A stretch of 6,845 bases of DNA from Candidatus Glassiibacteriota bacterium (lineage in GTDB: Bacteria > Gemmatimonadota > Glassbacteria > GWA2-58-10), in contig JAFGTO010000296.1 in NCBI GenBank assembly GCA_016934095.1, positions 1 to 6,845 of the forward strand, in the 5' to 3' direction. The notes under the pieces are model-generated. The model was not told where the DNA came from. It saw only the letters and a program-made list of their open reading frames with translations, and searched no databases. Position 1 is the stretch's first letter, and each line of letters begins with the position of its first letter. Of this stretch, positions 6,203-6,845 are shown piece after piece. The translations under genes were made by a program, and so were the position numbers.

Positions 6203-6745
6203 TCATCCTTTACGCTTGAGCTCGGCAAGCTTGGCCCAGCGCGGATCAATCGCATTCTGCCGGCAGTTGCAGACTTTTTCATTCAGGTCGCAGCCGCAGA
6301 CCGGGCAGAGCCCCTTGCATTGCTCCGTGCACTTGAGAAACCTGGGATATTCGAGCACTACGCTTTCCCGCACCAGGTCGGTCAGGTCGATAATCTTCTG
6401 GCCCGCTTCGAGCGGGAAGATACCCTCCTGTTCGACCTCTTTTTCAGTCAAGTCCAGTTTGGCAACAGCTTCGGGAAACGCAAAAACACCGCTGATCCTG
6501 ATCCGATCTTCGTGGGAAAGCTCCTTGAGACACCGGGCGCACTCTCCGGAAATCTCGAAGCTGACCCAGCCGGATACATAGTAAGTAAGCCGGTTAGTGG
6601 TACTGATACGGACACGGAGAACCAGCGGCCCTGTAAAGAAAAAGCCGGTCGCCCTGCTGAGCCCGAGCTGGCTCGCCCCGATATTGCCTTCAACCCTGAA
6701 CGAACCGGAGCGAAGGTCCCTAAGATCTATTTTTAAAACAGACAT
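6203..6745 (-). CDS. yceD: YceD / DUF177 family protein
   Basis: Member of the DUF177 (YceD) family, encoded next to rpmF in most bacteria; the family is linked to 23S rRNA accumulation or 50S assembly, though the mechanism is not settled. The 180-residue protein starts SVLKIDLRDL, the usual N-terminal strand, and has the conserved cysteine sites: CARC at 69-72 and the C-terminal block C139, C143, C147, C150, C152, C159, C161 (GLCPVCGCDLN). It ends DPRWAKLAELKRKG, a typical DUF177 tail. The cysteine-rich form suggests metal binding. ATG 6745 was chosen; a TTG one codon upstream is possible. No good ribosome binding site precedes it, and a candidate promoter lies almost on the start codon. rpmF follows after 143 nt. 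Confidence 0.93.
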   Translation of the reverse strand: MSVLKIDLRDLRSGSFRVEGNIGASQLGLSRATGFFFTGPLVLRVRISTTNRLTYYVSGWVSFEISGECARCLKELSHEDRIRISGVFAFPEAVAKLDLTEKEVEQEGIFPLEAGQKIIDLTDLVRESVVLEYPRFLKCTEQCKGLCPVCGCDLNEKVCNCRQNAIDPRWAKLAELKRKG

Positions 6746-6747
6746 CA

Positions 6748-6776
6748 AAAATATCCGAAATCGATATAATTGTCAA
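6748..6776 (-). promoter_or_regulatory. Candidate promoter at the yceD start
   Basis: The minus strand has a perfect -35 hexamer TTGACA (6776-6771), a 17-nt spacer and TATTTT (6753-6748), four of six matches to the -10 consensus. The downstream part also reads TATTTTTG, which fits the TAnnTTTG element used by Bacteroidetes, with TTG 20 nt above it. The element ends only 2 nt before the yceD ATG, so transcription would begin at or just inside the start codon. Strong by sequence, awkward by position; activity is inferred. Confidence 0.45.
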
Positions 6777-6789
6777 GAATACTGAACAA

Positions 6790-6839
6790 CCACCAGCTAA
6801 AGCTGGTGGGTTATTTTTCAGCGGACTGAAAGTCCAGCT
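6790..6839. repeat. Two adjacent palindromic hairpins, REP-like
   Basis: Hairpin 1 (6790-6809) is a perfect 9-bp inverted repeat, CCACCAGCT/AGCTGGTGG, around AA. Hairpin 2 (6820-6839) pairs AGC-GGACT with AGTCC-GCT around GAA, with one bulged A. Both share the core CT-(G)AA-AG and are joined by GTTATTTTTC. On the plus strand hairpin 1 plus the T-rich joint looks like an intrinsic terminator, but no plus-strand gene ends here. The paired design resembles REP/BIME-type dispersed repeats. The repeat may continue past the window edge. Confidence 0.5.
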
Positions 6840-6845
6840 ACACAC

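Noticed and set aside
6765..6770. Perfect TATAAT on the plus strand
   Set aside because: No -35 element stands 16-18 nt upstream and no plus-strand gene follows; it overlaps the minus-strand promoter spacer by chance in AT-rich DNA.
1..6845. CRISPR array, tRNA or rRNA genes, insertion sequence, prophage or novel defence system
   Set aside because: No regularly spaced repeats, cloverleaf sequence, transposase motifs or unknown gene were seen; all coding space is taken by conserved housekeeping genes.

Overview
The window is one continuous minus-strand gene block for fatty acid and phospholipid synthesis with ribosome and RNA-processing genes at its ends. In transcription order (high to low coordinate) it reads yceD (DUF177) - rpmF (L32) - plsX - fabH - fabD - fabG - acpP - fabF - rnc (RNase III, cut by the window edge). 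Every protein was recognised from family motifs, and the catalytic residues are intact in all of them. No gene is visible on the plus strand; the long plus-strand open frames are antisense shadows.

Organism: a bacterium with moderately high GC. The order yceD-rpmF-plsX-fabH-fabD-fabG-acpP-fabF is the Gram-negative (E. coli-like) arrangement, while rnc directly after the ACP/KASII genes recalls Firmicutes and several FCB-type phyla. With a zinc-ribbon L32 and no FapR gene, I lean towards a Gram-negative, possibly uncultured phylum (Gemmatimonadota, Zixibacteria or Latescibacterota-like). That is a guess from layout and protein style, not a demonstrated placement.

Layout: 6746-6845 is intergenic, with a candidate promoter and two palindromic hairpins that look like a REP-type repeat. 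YceD lies at 6203-6745, followed by a 143-nt gap holding three possible hairpins and a strong ribosome binding site for rpmF (5880-6059). A 149-nt gap with a weak terminator-like hairpin separates rpmF from plsX (4720-5730). fabH (3729-4715), fabD (2744-3682) and fabG (1971-2714) follow with spacings of 4, 46 and 29 nt. A 109-nt gap with another terminator-like hairpin and a candidate promoter precedes acpP (1619-1861). fabF (342-1583) follows after 35 nt and rnc (317 to beyond base 1) after 24 nt.

How the genes work together: FabD loads malonate onto AcpP, FabH makes the first acetoacetyl-ACP, FabG reduces 3-ketoacyl-ACP, and FabF extends the chain. PlsX turns finished acyl-ACP into acyl-phosphate for glycerolipid synthesis. 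YceD and L32 belong to 50S ribosome assembly and RNase III to rRNA processing, so the block ties membrane-lipid supply to ribosome production. No dehydratase (FabZ/FabA) or enoyl reductase is present. I see no new biological system here; the points worth checking are intergenic: a motif shared by two gaps, a promoter lying almost on the yceD start codon, the terminal repeat, and RNA structures at gene junctions.
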